This document shows positions 16,847-27,900 of a stretch of DNA of 64,000 nucleotides, one piece after another. Both the position numbers and the translations under genes were made by a program. Below the pieces are notes generated by a model, which made no database searches, was not told the DNA's origin, and worked only from the letters and a program-made list of their open reading frames with translations. Positions within the stretch are counted from its first letter, which is position 1; every line of letters starts with the position of its first letter. The DNA comes from Paenibacillus aestuarii (GTDB taxonomy: Bacteria > Bacillota > Bacilli > Paenibacillales > NBRC-103111), in contig NZ_JAQFVF010000018.1 in NCBI RefSeq assembly GCF_027789125.1, forward strand, positions 1-64,000, read 5' to 3'.

Positions 16847-17818
16847 ATGAGATTTGGACTTACGGCTTACGGAACGGTCTATGCGATGGGGATTCACCCG
16901 GAAGCGAAACGGAAACGAATTACGGCGAAAGAACTTCTGCAGACGGCCGAGACTTACGGGCTTCAAGGCAGCGAGATCCCGCTTGACATCCTCAAGAGCA
17001 GTGATGCCGATGAGGCTGCCGACTACGCTCGAGACAAAGGGTTGTTTATCAACATTGCAGCAGGCGGATTTGATCCTGTTAAACTAAAGGAAGCTTTGCA
17101 ATTGGCCGAACGCGTGGGTGCGATTACGGTAAGAACCGTGGTTGGCGGTGCTAAATTCGGCGGGGACCGCCGGCATATGGCGGGGACATGGCAGCCTTTT
17201 TTACAATCGATTCTGCATTCGTTTCAACAGGTGATGGACGAGGCTGATCCGGCTGGCGCTAATCTAGCTGTCGAGAACCACCAGGATTTGGCGTCCGAAG
17301 AGTTGCTCTGGTTATGCGAACGCGTTGGATCCGACAAATTCGGCATTACGCTGGATTCAGGTAATCCACTCGCCACAGCAGAAGAGCCTGTTGATTTCTT
17401 TCGGCGTGTAGCCCCCTATGTGAAAAATGTACATCTGAAAGAATACGCGATTTACTCGTCCGAGGAAGGATACCGTCTAGTCCGGAAGCCGCTCGGTCAA
17501 GGCGTCATTAATTTTCCCGAATTGCTGCGGATCTTCCATGAATTGAATCCGCATGTGACGATGTCGGTGGAACACGGCGCTTTGGAAGCTAGACATGTGC
17601 GTGTGCTGCAGGAAGATTTTTGGACAGAATACCCCGAACGCTCGGCCCGTCAGCTCACGCGTCTACTGCGGTTCGTGGAGGATCATGCAAGAAATAAAGG
17701 GGATTGGCAAACGCCTTTTGAAAAAGGCGCATCGGCTGAGGAAATCGCCGCTTATGAATTAGAAGAAATGAATACCGGCATGGCCTATTTATCGAGCCTA
17801 ATCAAGCAATATGCATAG
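16847..17818 (+). CDS. Sugar phosphate isomerase/epimerase-like TIM-barrel protein (copy 1)
   Basis: 323 residues, xylose-isomerase-like TIM barrel. Recognisable metal-site blocks are [40 protein letters not shown] and MSVEHGALEARH, with acidic and histidine ligands typical of the AP_endonuc_2 family. It is clearly paralogous to the protein at 20651-21619, sharing [25 protein letters not shown] and a PLGQGV block. The exact reaction is unknown; epimerase, isomerase and lactone-opening activities are all possible. AGGAGG nine bases upstream favours ATG 16847 over GTG 16841. Confidence 0.75.
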   Translation: MRFGLTAYGTVYAMGIHPEAKRKRITAKELLQTAETYGLQGSEIPLDILKSSDADEAADYARDKGLFINIAAGGFDPVKLKEALQLAERVGAITVRTVVGGAKFGGDRRHMAGTWQPFLQSILHSFQQVMDEADPAGANLAVENHQDLASEELLWLCERVGSDKFGITLDSGNPLATAEEPVDFFRRVAPYVKNVHLKEYAIYSSEEGYRLVRKPLGQGVINFPELLRIFHELNPHVTMSVEHGALEARHVRVLQEDFWTEYPERSARQLTRLLRFVEDHARNKGDWQTPFEKGASAEEIAAYELEEMNTGMAYLSSLIKQYA

Positions 17819-17846
17819 CCCATTAAACCGATGAGGTGATCAGGAT

Positions 17847-18629
17847 ATGACGATAGATTTGACAGGTAAAAACGCTCTTGTAACCGGTTCCAGCAGAGGT
17901 CTTGGCAAGCAGTATGCCGTTGATTTGGCGCGTGCCGGCGCGAATGTCATTATTCACGATGTGAATGAAGAAGCAGCGGCCCGCTTTAACGAGGCGGCGT
18001 CCGGCAGCGCAGTTGCGGAAGAAATCGCAGCCAAGTACGGAGTTAAGACTAAGTTTATTGCGGCTGATATGTCTGACGCGGATCAAGTTCAAGCACTGAT
18101 CGAGCAATCGATTGAGGCGCTGGGCTCGATCGATATTTTGGTGAATAACGCTGGTGGAGATATCGGCTTACATACACCGCGTCCGGATCCCAATGACGCC
18201 TTGGATATTTCGGTCGACGATATCCGCTCGGTTGTAGACCGTAACTTGCTCTCTACGATGTACGCGTGTAAATTTGCCGGTCTTCATATGCGCGAACGCC
18301 ATTCCGGTAAAATTGTCAACGTCGGGTCGATTGCCGGACATATTCCGGTGCGGGAAGGGATCATATATGCAGCGGCCAAAATGGGAATTTCCCATTATAC
18401 ACGCAGTCTTGCGGAGCAGCTGCGTCCGTTCGACGTGAATGTCAACTGTATTTCTCCGGCGCCGACTTACACGGCGCGGTTTCTGGCGACTCGCACGGTT
18501 ACAGGCCAGGATGAACGTTCACGTTTGCAGAAAGTTGCCCAGCCGGAGGATATGTCGGATATCGTTATGTTTTTGTGCGGACCGCAATCCGATGCCTTGA
18601 GCGGCGAGACGATCGTTTGTTGGAAATAA
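17847..18629 (+). CDS. SDR oxidoreductase (second of three)
   Basis: 260-residue short-chain dehydrogenase with TGSSRGLG at residues 11-18, NNAGGD near 95, NVGSIAG with the catalytic serine, and YAAAKMG carrying Tyr/Lys. The C-terminus SGETIVCWK is shorter and less typical than the usual TGxxxxVDGG. A poorly conserved insertion (RFNEAASGSAVAEEI) follows the first helix. It lies directly before the aldonate dehydratase gene. A role as sugar 1-dehydrogenase or keto-deoxy acid dehydrogenase is inferred from position only. Confidence 0.82.
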   Translation: MTIDLTGKNALVTGSSRGLGKQYAVDLARAGANVIIHDVNEEAAARFNEAASGSAVAEEIAAKYGVKTKFIAADMSDADQVQALIEQSIEALGSIDILVNNAGGDIGLHTPRPDPNDALDISVDDIRSVVDRNLLSTMYACKFAGLHMRERHSGKIVNVGSIAGHIPVREGIIYAAAKMGISHYTRSLAEQLRPFDVNVNCISPAPTYTARFLATRTVTGQDERSRLQKVAQPEDMSDIVMFLCGPQSDALSGETIVCWK

Positions 18630-18653
18630 CGTGACGAGCGGGAGGATGTCAGG

Positions 18654-20660
18654 ATGAGCGACGCATTGACATATATTATGGGTCAGGAAGATCACGCGAG
18701 TTACCGCCTGCAAACCCACGCGGCGGGTCCTGAGGGCTCGCTGCCGCTGACCGGCGACATGCTGCTCAACTGGCCTAGCGGCGACTTGTTCGGCTTGAGT
18801 CAAAACGTGGGCATGGGTTGGAAGCCGGATCGCTTACACGGGAAGCAAGTGCTCATCCTAAGCACTCAAGGGGGACTGCGTGCAGAGGATGGCACGCCAA
18901 TTGCTCTTGGGTATCACACAGGGCACTGGGAGGTCGGTCTCCTCACGAAAGAGGCGGCGCTTGAGATCACCGAGCTAGGCGGGGTGCCGTTCGCAGGCTA
19001 TGTGAGCGATCCGTGCGACGGCCGTTCCCAAGGTACGACTGGGATGTTCGATTCATTGCCGTACCGCAATGATGCAGCGATGGTGTATCGCAGGCTCGTG
19101 CGTTCTTTGCCGACGCGAAGCGGAGTGATTGGCATCGCGACTTGCGATAAAGGACTTCCTGCAACGATGATCGCGCTCGCCGGCATCCATGATTTGCCCG
19201 GCATCATCGTTCCCGGGGGCGTGACGCTGCCCCCAACGAACGGCGAGGATGCTGCGAAGATTCAAACGATTGGGGCCCGCTACGCGCAGGGGCAAATTTC
19301 TTTGCAGGAAGCAGCGGATATGGGCTGCCGCACCTGTGCAACGCCTGGCGGAGGCTGCCAGTTTCTGGGGACTGCGGCAACCGCGCAAGTCGTTGCCGAG
19401 GCGCTCGGCATGTCTTTACCACATTCTGCGCTCGCTCCGTCCGGACAGGCACTGTGGAAAAATATCGCCAGACAGTCGGCGAGAGCCATCTATTGGATGC
19501 AGCAGAACGGCATTCGAATGAGCCATATCCTGACGGATGCGGCGATTCACAATGCAATGGTCGTTCACGCCGCTTTTGGCGGGTCGACGAATTTGCTGCT
19601 TCATATCCCGGCCATCGCGCATGCAGCGAAATGCCGTATTCCGGACGTGGCCGACTGGAGCCGGATTAACAAAAGCGTACCACGTCTCGTCAGTGTATTG
19701 CCGAACGGACCGGAATATCATCCGACGATTCGCGTGTTTATGGCCGGAGGCGTGCCGGAAGTGATGCTCCACCTGCGGAAGCTGGGGTTGTTGGATGTGT
19801 CGGTCAAAACGGTGGCAGGCGAGAACCTGGGCACCCTGCTGGATTGGTGGGAATCCTCGGAACGCCGTCATCAGATTCGGCAGCAATTGCTGGAGACCGA
19901 CGGTATCGATCCCGACGCTGTCATTATGAGTCCTGCTCAAGCAAAGAGCCGGGGGCTGACGTCAACAGTGACGTTTCCGACCGGAAATATTGCGCCGGAG
20001 GGCTCCGTCATCAAATCGACAGCTATTGACCCGGAAGTCGTCGGGGAAGACGGCATTTATCGCCATACCGGACGCGCGAAAGTGTTTACGACGGAGAAAT
20101 CGGCTGTTAAAGCAATTAAGGACGGCCACATTATTGAAGGCGACATTATGGTATTAATAGGCAGAGGCCCGTCGGGCACTGGGATGGAAGAGACGTATCA
20201 GCTTACCTCTGCCTTAAAGCATCTCCCCTTCGGCAAATATGTCACATTGCTCACGGATGCTCGGTTTTCAGGCGTTTCAACGGGGGCGTGCATCGGTCAC
20301 ATAGGTCCTGAGGCGCTCGCCGGCGGACCGATCGGTAAGCTGCGTAATGGTGACTTGCTGGAGGTCATCATCGATCTTGCCAGTTTGGAAGGAAGTATTC
20401 AATTTATCGGGCAAGGTGAAGAACGCTTTAGTCCGCAAGAAGGAGCTGTCATCCTGAACTCGCGTCCTTCACATCCTGAACTTAGGCCTGACCCTCAGCT
20501 GCCGGACGATACTCGTCTCTGGGCTGCGTTACAGGCGGCTAGCGGAGGCACGTGGCGGGGAAGCATTTATGATGTTGACCGCATTATCGAAGTACTCAAT
20601 GCCGGGCATACCTATTTGGAGATGCTCAAGAAGGAAAAGAGGAGCAGCTCATGCGATTAG
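18654..20660 (+). CDS. yjhG: YjhG/YagF-family aldonate (D-xylonate) dehydratase
   Basis: 668-residue IlvD/Edd-family iron-sulfur dehydratase that would convert an aldonate to its 2-keto-3-deoxy acid. It matches the YjhG/YagF subfamily along its whole length: PSGDLFG near the start, [57 protein letters not shown] and [16 protein letters not shown]. The three cluster cysteines lie in the SDPCDG, TCDKG and GGGCQ blocks. E. coli YjhG and YagF act on D-xylonate, so this is the strongest evidence for pentonate catabolism, although family members can accept other aldonates. It overlaps the next gene by 10 bp. Confidence 0.9.
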   Translation: MSDALTYIMGQEDHASYRLQTHAAGPEGSLPLTGDMLLNWPSGDLFGLSQNVGMGWKPDRLHGKQVLILSTQGGLRAEDGTPIALGYHTGHWEVGLLTKEAALEITELGGVPFAGYVSDPCDGRSQGTTGMFDSLPYRNDAAMVYRRLVRSLPTRSGVIGIATCDKGLPATMIALAGIHDLPGIIVPGGVTLPPTNGEDAAKIQTIGARYAQGQISLQEAADMGCRTCATPGGGCQFLGTAATAQVVAEALGMSLPHSALAPSGQALWKNIARQSARAIYWMQQNGIRMSHILTDAAIHNAMVVHAAFGGSTNLLLHIPAIAHAAKCRIPDVADWSRINKSVPRLVSVLPNGPEYHPTIRVFMAGGVPEVMLHLRKLGLLDVSVKTVAGENLGTLLDWWESSERRHQIRQQLLETDGIDPDAVIMSPAQAKSRGLTSTVTFPTGNIAPEGSVIKSTAIDPEVVGEDGIYRHTGRAKVFTTEKSAVKAIKDGHIIEGDIMVLIGRGPSGTGMEETYQLTSALKHLPFGKYVTLLTDARFSGVSTGACIGHIGPEALAGGPIGKLRNGDLLEVIIDLASLEGSIQFIGQGEERFSPQEGAVILNSRPSHPELRPDPQLPDDTRLWAALQAASGGTWRGSIYDVDRIIEVLNAGHTYLEMLKKEKRSSSCD

Positions 20661-21619
20661 GACTTTCCGTCTACGGAACGATGTTTAGCATGGGGATCGT
20701 CCAAGCTTCGGAACGTTCTCCAATTAGACCGTTGGCCTTGATCGATAAGGCGCTGGAACTCGGGCTGGAAGGGGTGGAGATCCCTATCGAGCTTCTGGAG
20801 CATGAAGACGTAATGGCCGTTGCCCGATATGCGCGCGAGCGCGATATGTTTATCGGTCTGGAGACCGTCGGGTTTGATCCGGCGCATCTGACCGAAGCTT
20901 TGGAGCTGGCAGCTCGGATGAGCGTCCCTACGCTGCGCACGATTGTTATGGGAGCCAAGTTTGGGGGTGACCGCAGACCGTTGACAGGACGCTGGAAACC
21001 CTTTCTGAATGACATTCTCCATGGGCTACAGGGAGCGGTGAAGGCTGCGGAACGCCTAGGCGTAAACCTTGCCGTGGAAAATCATCAGGATCTTGCTTCC
21101 GAGGAGCTGCTCTGGCTGTGTAAAACGATTGGCTCCGAAAAATTCGGTATTATTTTGGACACGGGAAATACGCTTGCAACCGCGGAGGAGCCGATTCAAT
21201 TTGCTAGAACGGTTGCTCCATATCTTAAACACGTGCACTTGAAGGATTATAAACTTTATCTGAGTGAAGAGGGGTTCCGGCTCGTTCGTTGTCCGCTCGG
21301 CCAAGGCGTGGTTGATTTTCCGCAGCTTTTCTCGATGTTCTCGGAAACGTGTCCAGATATCACGATGACGGTGGAGATTGGTGCGCTGGAATCCAGGCAT
21401 GTTCGTCTGCTCGCTGACGATTACTGGCCGGAATATCCGCCTCGCTCTGCAGCCCAGCTAGCCAAGGTGATGCATTTCGTATTCAACCGCGCGGAGCCGC
21501 CTGGAGATTGGCGCACCCCTTATGAATGCGGTGAGCACGCAGAAGCTATCATAGCGTATGAGAGCAGCCAGCTTGAGACAAGTATTGCTTATATCCGGAA
21601 AGCACTTGGCAATGTGTAA
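20651..21619 (+). CDS. Sugar phosphate isomerase/epimerase-like TIM-barrel protein (copy 2)
   Basis: 322 residues and paralogous to the 16847 gene along its length, with the same blocks ([53 protein letters not shown]). The putative metal ligands are retained in both copies, so neither looks degenerate. It starts inside the dehydratase gene (10-bp overlap, GAGGAG about ten bases upstream), implying coupled expression and a role tied to the dehydratase substrate or product. Function unknown. Confidence 0.75.
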   Translation: MRLGLSVYGTMFSMGIVQASERSPIRPLALIDKALELGLEGVEIPIELLEHEDVMAVARYARERDMFIGLETVGFDPAHLTEALELAARMSVPTLRTIVMGAKFGGDRRPLTGRWKPFLNDILHGLQGAVKAAERLGVNLAVENHQDLASEELLWLCKTIGSEKFGIILDTGNTLATAEEPIQFARTVAPYLKHVHLKDYKLYLSEEGFRLVRCPLGQGVVDFPQLFSMFSETCPDITMTVEIGALESRHVRLLADDYWPEYPPRSAAQLAKVMHFVFNRAEPPGDWRTPYECGEHAEAIIAYESSQLETSIAYIRKALGNV

Positions 21620-21684
21620 GGAGGATGTCGCAGGTCGCTTACGAAAACTTCGTTTAATCCTATTAAACTGAGGGGCTGTTGAAC

Positions 21685-22458
21685 ATGAGATTGTTGGATA
21701 AAGTGGTATTAATAACAGGTTCCGGATCGGGAATTGGCAGGGCGACCGCTGAATTATTTGCCAAAGAAGGCGCGATCGTCATTGTCAATGATGTGGATGA
21801 ACGGAATGGTCAGCAAACGGTAGAGCGAATTGCATCCCATGGCGGGCAAGCCGTTTTTATTCAAGGAGATGTGACCCAGCCGGACTCTGTGGATCTTCTG
21901 ATCAAGCAGGCGATTGAGCGATTTGGCCGTATCGATGTTCTCTTTAACAATGCGGGCATCAGTGGGGTCGGGGCCATCCATGAAATTGAACCCGATGCCT
22001 GGGATCGTGTGATGAATGTCAATATTCGCGGGGTTTATTTAACATCGAAATATGTTCTGCCCCATATGATGGAGAGGCATTCAGGCAGCATTATTAATAT
22101 GTCTTCCTGCATAGCGGAGATAGGCTTGGCTAGACGTGCATCCTATTCGGCTACGAAAGGCGCCGTGCTTGCATTAACGAAATCCATGCAGGTCGATTAT
22201 GCGAAGTACAACATACGGGTAAATGCCTTACTGCCTGGAACGATTATGACTCCATTTGTGGAAAATTATTTGAAAACCTCGTATGATGATCCTGAGGTTG
22301 CTATTGCCTCTATTAAGTCCAGACAGCTAAGCGGCGAACTCGGAACACCGGGGGATGTTGCGCAAGCAGCGCTGTTCCTTGCATCCGATGAATCCAAGTT
22401 TATGATGGGCTCCCCATTGTATATTGACGGTGGGGTCACATTCGGGAAAAATGCTTAA
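21685..22458 (+). CDS. SDR oxidoreductase, candidate 2-keto-3-deoxy-aldonate dehydrogenase
   Basis: 257-residue short-chain dehydrogenase with TGSGSGIG at residues 11-18, NNAGISG near 87, NMSSCIA with the catalytic serine, YSATKGA with Tyr/Lys and a typical MGSPLYIDGG end. ATG 21685 lies nine bases after AGGGG; TTG 21679 is too close. It directly precedes the FAH-family gene. In bacterial L-fucose and L-rhamnose pathways an SDR of this kind oxidises the 2-keto-3-deoxy acid at C4 to feed a FAH-family hydrolase, which suggests the same here. Confidence 0.82.
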   Translation: MRLLDKVVLITGSGSGIGRATAELFAKEGAIVIVNDVDERNGQQTVERIASHGGQAVFIQGDVTQPDSVDLLIKQAIERFGRIDVLFNNAGISGVGAIHEIEPDAWDRVMNVNIRGVYLTSKYVLPHMMERHSGSIINMSSCIAEIGLARRASYSATKGAVLALTKSMQVDYAKYNIRVNALLPGTIMTPFVENYLKTSYDDPEVAIASIKSRQLSGELGTPGDVAQAALFLASDESKFMMGSPLYIDGGVTFGKNA

Positions 22459-22508
22459 GAATTCACTTCATTATTCATCAGAAACTTTATAGGAGGGGTG
22501 TCATCCAT

Positions 22509-23426
22509 ATGCAATTGGTTACGATTGATCGCGAAGGAGTTTTTCGTCTGGGAGTTAGACATCAAGAGCAGGTAGTGGATATTGAAGCTGCACTTCAAAT
22601 CGTTCCGGACGCTGATGTCCCGACGGATATCATGGATGTTATCACTGGCGGTGCGGAAAAGTTAACTGCTTTGCAGCGGTTCATCGATAAGGTGATCAAC
22701 GCAGGTGCTGATACAAATTCATTTTTGCTAAGCGAAAATGATATCCAATACGGCCCGTGTGTAACCCGTCCGAATAAGATTATTTGTGTCGGGCTCAATT
22801 ATAAGCGGCATGCGGAAGAGACAAACGCGCCAATTCCGAAATACCCGATACTATTTAATAAATTTAACAACACGTTAACAGGCCATCTAAAACCTGTAGC
22901 CTTGCCGGAAAGAGTATCCAGTCAAGTGGATTACGAAGCGGAGCTGGTCATTGTCATTGGCAAGCAAGCGAAATATGTGAATAAGGATCAAGCATTGGAG
23001 CATGTTTTCGGGTACTGCAATGTCAACGATTTGTCTGCCCGTGACTTGCAAATGAGAACAGGGCAATGGCTGCTCGGCAAAACCTGCGATGATTTCAGTC
23101 CGTTAGGGCCTTACCTGGTCACCGCCGATGAAGTTGCCGATCCCAATCATTTATCGATTACATGTACAGTGAATGGCGAAGTTCGCCAGAAGTCGAATAC
23201 ATCGGATATGATCTTCCATTGCGATGAAATTGTCAGCTATATTTCCCAACATATGACGTTATGCCCAGGGGATATCATCCTGACAGGAACGCCGGAAGGT
23301 GTCGTTCTCGGTTATCCGGAGGACAAGCGAGTTTACTTGAAGCCAGGTGATGTTGTCACGATTGAAATTGAAAAGCTTGGTGCTTTGACGAATCGGATGG
23401 TCAGCGAATCCGTGGACAACCTATAA
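22509..23426 (+). CDS. FAH-family hydrolase, candidate 2,4-diketo-3-deoxy-aldonate hydrolase
   Basis: 305-residue fumarylacetoacetate hydrolase family protein. A small N-terminal domain is followed by the catalytic domain from about residue 88: PNKIICVGLNYKRHA, then DYEAELVIVIGK with the metal-binding acidic residues, NDLSARDLQ, GKTCDDFSPLGP and ILTGTPEGV. It needs Mg or Mn and cleaves C-C bonds in beta-diketo acids; some relatives dehydrate instead. Last gene of the operon, preceded by AGGAGGGG and followed by a terminator. Predicted products are pyruvate plus glycolate from a pentonate, or lactate from a deoxyhexonate. Confidence 0.82.
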   Translation: MQLVTIDREGVFRLGVRHQEQVVDIEAALQIVPDADVPTDIMDVITGGAEKLTALQRFIDKVINAGADTNSFLLSENDIQYGPCVTRPNKIICVGLNYKRHAEETNAPIPKYPILFNKFNNTLTGHLKPVALPERVSSQVDYEAELVIVIGKQAKYVNKDQALEHVFGYCNVNDLSARDLQMRTGQWLLGKTCDDFSPLGPYLVTADEVADPNHLSITCTVNGEVRQKSNTSDMIFHCDEIVSYISQHMTLCPGDIILTGTPEGVVLGYPEDKRVYLKPGDVVTIEIEKLGALTNRMVSESVDNL

Positions 23427-23440
23427 ATTAGCCAACGCCA

Positions 23441-23476
23441 AAAAAAGGATTCACTCCATGGAGCGGATCCTTTTTA
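23441..23476 (+). terminator. Rho-independent terminator of the catabolic operon
   Basis: AAAAAGGATTCACTCC pairs with GGAGCGGATCCTTTTT, with a short ATG loop and a T-run. The A-rich 5' side could also serve the minus strand. Confidence 0.88.
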
Positions 23477-23566
23477 TATTGCCGGCGAACCGACAGCAAG
23501 ATCTTTTTTATCCTGACAGTTATAAGCCTCTTGGCATCGTGTATATATAAATTGAACCCCTTCTTT

Positions 23567-23582
23567 TTGGTAACGCTTACAA
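23567..23582 (+). promoter_or_regulatory. CcpA cre box upstream of the acyl-CoA dehydrogenase
   Basis: TTGGTAACGCTTACAA fits WTGNNARCGNWWWCAW at every position. It lies about 90 bp before the acyl-CoA dehydrogenase start, in the only intergenic region that could hold the promoter of the 23670-33445 gene set. Carbon catabolite repression of branched-chain acyl degradation is the likely meaning. Confidence 0.6.
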
Positions 23583-23669
23583 GAAAGTTTGGCAAGATGA
23601 CCATTGCACGCTAAGGCATAGTCTTCACAGCAACGGAAGGATTGACGAGCACATGAGGGAGGCTGCCGC

Positions 23670-24812
23670 ATGGATTTCACGTTAACGGAAGAACAGCATA
23701 TGATTCGGCGGATGGTGCGCGACTTCGCCAAAAAAGAGCTGGAGCCAACAGCCTCAGAACGGGACGAGGAGGAGCGGTTCGACCGGACGATTTTCGATAT
23801 GATGGGCGAGCTCGGCTTGACCGGAATCCCATGGCCGGAGCGTTATGGGGGGCTTGGCGGTGACTTTTTGACGTACGTGATGGTGGTGGAAGAGCTGTCG
23901 CGCGTTTGTGCGGCCACCGGTGTGATGCTGTCCGTGCACACGTCGCTGATCGGCTGGTCGCTGTACCAATATGGCACAGAAGCGCAAAAAATAAAGTTCC
24001 TGAGCCCGCTGGCGGAAGGCCGTAAGCTTGGCGCGTTCAGCTTGACGGAGAGTGTGTCCGGATCCGATGCCGGCGCGATGCGGACGTCAGCGAAGCGTGA
24101 CGGGAACGCCTATGTCATTAACGGCTCCAAAATTTTCGTCACCAATGCCGGCGAAGCGGACCTGTATCTCGTGTTTGCGATGACGGACTCGTCCGTTAAA
24201 CATAAAGGATGCAGTGCATTTTTGATCGAAAAAGGCACCCCCGGATTTTCTTTCGGCAAAAAAGAAAAGAAGCTGGGCATCCGCTCGTCACCGACGATGG
24301 AGCTGATTTTTGAAGATTGCCGGGTACCGGCGGAGAACCGGCTTGGCGAAGAGGGCGAAGGTTTCACGATCGCCATGAAAAGCCTCGATGGCGGGCGAAG
24401 CGGCATCGCAGCGCAGGCGCTCGGCATTGCCCAGGGCGCGCTCGACGCGTCCATCGCTTATGCCAAAGAGCGCCGGCAGTTCGGCAAGCCGATCGCGCAG
24501 CAGCAGGCGATTGCGTTCAAGCTCGCCGATATGGCAACGAAGATCGAAGCGGCCCGTCTATTGACCTACCAAGCGGCATGGCGGGAGAGTCAAGGTGTGC
24601 CGTACGGCAAGGAGTCGGCGATTGCCAAGCTGTTTGCCAGTGATACGGCGGTGCAGGTGACGATTGATGCTGTGCAGATTTTTGGCGGGTACGGGTATAT
24701 CAAAGATTTTCCGGTTGAGCGATACTTTCGCGATGCCAAAGTGACGCAAATATACGAAGGTACGAACGAAATTCAACGGCTTGTCATCGCCAAGATGCTC
24801 CTAGCGGACTGA
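23670..24812 (+). CDS. Acyl-CoA dehydrogenase (short/branched-chain type)
   Basis: 380-residue FAD enzyme that introduces a trans-2 double bond into acyl-CoA. It shows [12 protein letters not shown] (flavin region), the signature [13 protein letters not shown] and [10 protein letters not shown], where the glutamate near residue 363 is the catalytic base of short-chain and branched-chain enzymes. N-terminal, middle beta and C-terminal helical domains are complete. GAGGGAGG lies upstream of ATG 23670. Isobutyryl-CoA, 2-methylbutyryl-CoA or butyryl-CoA is the likely substrate, given IcmF and the branched-chain dehydrogenase downstream. Confidence 0.88.
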   Translation: MDFTLTEEQHMIRRMVRDFAKKELEPTASERDEEERFDRTIFDMMGELGLTGIPWPERYGGLGGDFLTYVMVVEELSRVCAATGVMLSVHTSLIGWSLYQYGTEAQKIKFLSPLAEGRKLGAFSLTESVSGSDAGAMRTSAKRDGNAYVINGSKIFVTNAGEADLYLVFAMTDSSVKHKGCSAFLIEKGTPGFSFGKKEKKLGIRSSPTMELIFEDCRVPAENRLGEEGEGFTIAMKSLDGGRSGIAAQALGIAQGALDASIAYAKERRQFGKPIAQQQAIAFKLADMATKIEAARLLTYQAAWRESQGVPYGKESAIAKLFASDTAVQVTIDAVQIFGGYGYIKDFPVERYFRDAKVTQIYEGTNEIQRLVIAKMLLAD

Positions 24813-24935
24813 TCGGCCATATTAATTAACCTATGGATAATTAAGCGCATCAATGAACTTTGCCATTAACCCCCATCAATAAACAGCATCAATAAACGGC
24901 TATCATCCAGATTAAAGCGAAAGGGAAGAGCGAAG

Positions 24936-27900
24936 ATGGGATCCTCTGTGAAGTATCGTTCCAAGCACAAGGTAAGATTTGTAACGGCTTCCGCTCTTTT
25001 TGACGGTCATGACGTGTCCATCAATATGATGAGGCGCATGCTTCAGGCGAGCGGGGCAGAGGTCATCCATCTCGGTCATAACCGATCGGTGGATGAAGTG
25101 GTGCGGACAGCGATTCAAGAAGATGTTCAAGGGATTGCGATTTCTTCATATCAAGGCGGACATATGGAATATTTCACCTATATGCTCGATTTGCTTAGGG
25201 AGAAAGGGGCTTCCCATATTCTCGTGTTTGGTGGCGGGGGTGGCGTGATCCTGCCGTCGGAGATCAAAAAGCTGCATGCCTACGGGGTGTCGCGGATTTT
25301 TTCGCCGGAGGACGGGCGCGAGCTGGGCTTGCAGGGCATGATCGACGTGATGATGCAGGCCTGTGATTTCAGCACGCTGGCGCATGCGGCGCTGGACCCG
25401 GAGGCATGCCTGCGGAAGGAGCCACTGGCCATCGCGCAATATTTGACGGCGGCTGAGCTGCACAGCGAGGGCATGCTATCCGCTGCCGAGCTTGCGGCGT
25501 ACAGCAGGCTGCAAAGCGCAGCTGCGCAACCGGCTCGCAGCCCGGTCGTCGGCATTACCGGCACAGGCGGAGCGGGCAAAAGCTCCTTGACCGATGAGCT
25601 GGTCCTGCGCTGCCTGCGGCATGATCCGAACCGCTCGATTGCCATTATCTCGATCGACCCGACGAAACGGCGTACAGGCGGCGCGCTGCTCGGCGACCGC
25701 ATTCGCATGAACGCCGTCCATTCAGATCGGGTGTATATGCGAAGCTTAGCGACGCGCGATTCAGGTACGGAGCTGTCGAAAGCTATGAGCGAAGTGCTGG
25801 CTGTCGTCAAAGCAGCCGGATTTGATTTGATTCTCGTTGAAACGAGCGGAATCGGGCAAGGGGATCATCAAATTGTCGATGTCGCCGATGTCTGCCTTTA
25901 TGTCATGACCAGTGAATTCGGCGCCCCTTCCCAACTGGAGAAAATTGACATGTTGGATGACGCCGATCTGATTGCGATTAATAAATTCGAGCGCAAAGGG
26001 TCGCTGGATGCCTTGCGTGATGTCAAAAAGCAGTATCAGCGGAATCACATGTTATTCGAGCAGGACGTGGAAACGATGCCTGTCCATGGTACGATGGCCA
26101 GTCAGTTTAACGATGCAGGGGTAAATCGCCTATTCATAGCGTTAATCGATGTGCTGAACCGGAAGTTCGAGGCGCAATGGGAGCTGCCGGCGTTTCCCTC
26201 AGCTCTATTTGCCGACAGAAGACGAGTGATCATCCCGAACGACCGCATCCGCTATTTGGGAGAAATAGCGCAAACAGTGCGCGATTATCATGCGTTCATC
26301 CGGCGCGAGGCCGAGCTGGCGAGCGCCTGCTATCGGCTGCAAGGCGCGCTGCAGCAGCTTGGCGCCCAGCCTGGAGCGGCTGCAACGGAGCTCACTCAGC
26401 TTAGAGCCGAGCTCGAGCGTCAGCTCCAGCCCGAGACGAGCGACTGGCTGGCCAGCTGGCCGGAGCTGCAAAAGCGATACACCGGCGAGACTTTCGTCAC
26501 GCACGTGCGGGGTCAAGCGATTGTCACCGAGCTGACAACGGAAAGCCTGTCCGGCCTGCACATCCCCAAAGTCAGCCTGCCTCCATACCGCGATTGGGGC
26601 GATCTCGTCCGCTGGATGTACTTGGAGAATGTACCCGGCGAGTTTCCGTACACGGCCGGCGTGTTTGCTTTCAAACGTACGGCGGAAGATCCCAAACGGC
26701 AGTTTGCGGGCGAAGGCACACCGGAGCGGACGAACCAGCGGTTCCATTATTTGTCGCAGAACGATCCGGCCAAGCGGCTCAGCACCGCCTTCGATTCGGT
26801 GACCTTGTACGGCGAAAACCCGGACTATCGACCCGACATTTACGGCAAAATCGGGGAAAGCGGCGTCAGCATTTGCACACTGGACGATATGAAGAAGTTG
26901 TACGCCGGATTTGATCTGTGTCATCCGTTGACTTCCGTTTCGATGACGATCAACGGTCCTGCGCCTGTGCTGCTGGCCATGTACATGAATACGGCGATCG
27001 ATATGCAGGCAGAGCTCTTTTCCAATAAGCATGGCAGGTCACCGACCAGCGAAGAGCTGGACCAGTTGAAAGAAGCGACATTGAAATCGGTAAGAGGCAC
27101 GGTGCAGGCGGATATTTTAAAAGAAGACCAAGGTCAGAACACGTGTATCTTCTCTACTGAATTTGCCCTCCGCATGATGGGCGATATTCAGCAATATTTT
27201 ATCGATCATGAGGTGCGCAATTATTATTCCGTTTCCATCTCGGGCTACCACATTGCGGAAGCCGGAGCAAATCCGATTTCGCAATTGGCGTTCACGCTGG
27301 CGAACGGGTTTACGTATGTCGAGTACTATTTGTCAAGAGGGATGGCGATCGACGACTTTGCTCCCAATTTGTCGTTCTTCTTCAGCAACGGACTTGATCC
27401 CGAATATACGGTGATCGGCCGTGTAGCGCGAAGAATTTGGGCGACGGTGATGAAGCGGAAGTACAAGGCGAATGAACGCAGCCAGAAGCTGAAGTACCAC
27501 ATTCAGACATCCGGCCGTTCGCTGCACGCGCAGGAGATTGATTTTAACGATATCCGCACGACGCTGCAAGCGCTCATGGCCTTGCTGGACAACTGCAATT
27601 CGCTGCATACGAATTCGTATGACGAAGCGATTACAACCCCGACGGAGGAGTCGGTGCGCAGGGCGATGGCGATTCAATTGATCATTACGAAGGAGCTTGG
27701 ATTTATTAAAAATGAAAACATGCTGCAGGGCTCGTTCCTGATCGAGGAACTAACCGACATGGTGGAGGAAGCGGTGCTTGCGGAGCTGGAGCGCATCAGC
27801 GACCGGGGTGGTGTTCTTGGCGCCATGGAGTCCCAATATCAACGCGGGAAAATCCAGGATGAATCGATGCTGTACGAAACGAAGAAGCATAACGGCGAGC

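Noticed and set aside
23474-23731. 85-codon cysteine-rich minus-strand frame
   Set aside because: The cysteine pattern is tempting, but there is no Shine-Dalgarno site, the frame covers the promoter and start of the acyl-CoA dehydrogenase gene, and a cre box lies within it.
26205-27032. 275-codon minus-strand frame inside icmF
   Set aside because: Antisense to a highly conserved coding region with GC-rich third positions, which commonly opens the opposite frame; the product is Arg/Gln/Leu-rich without motifs.
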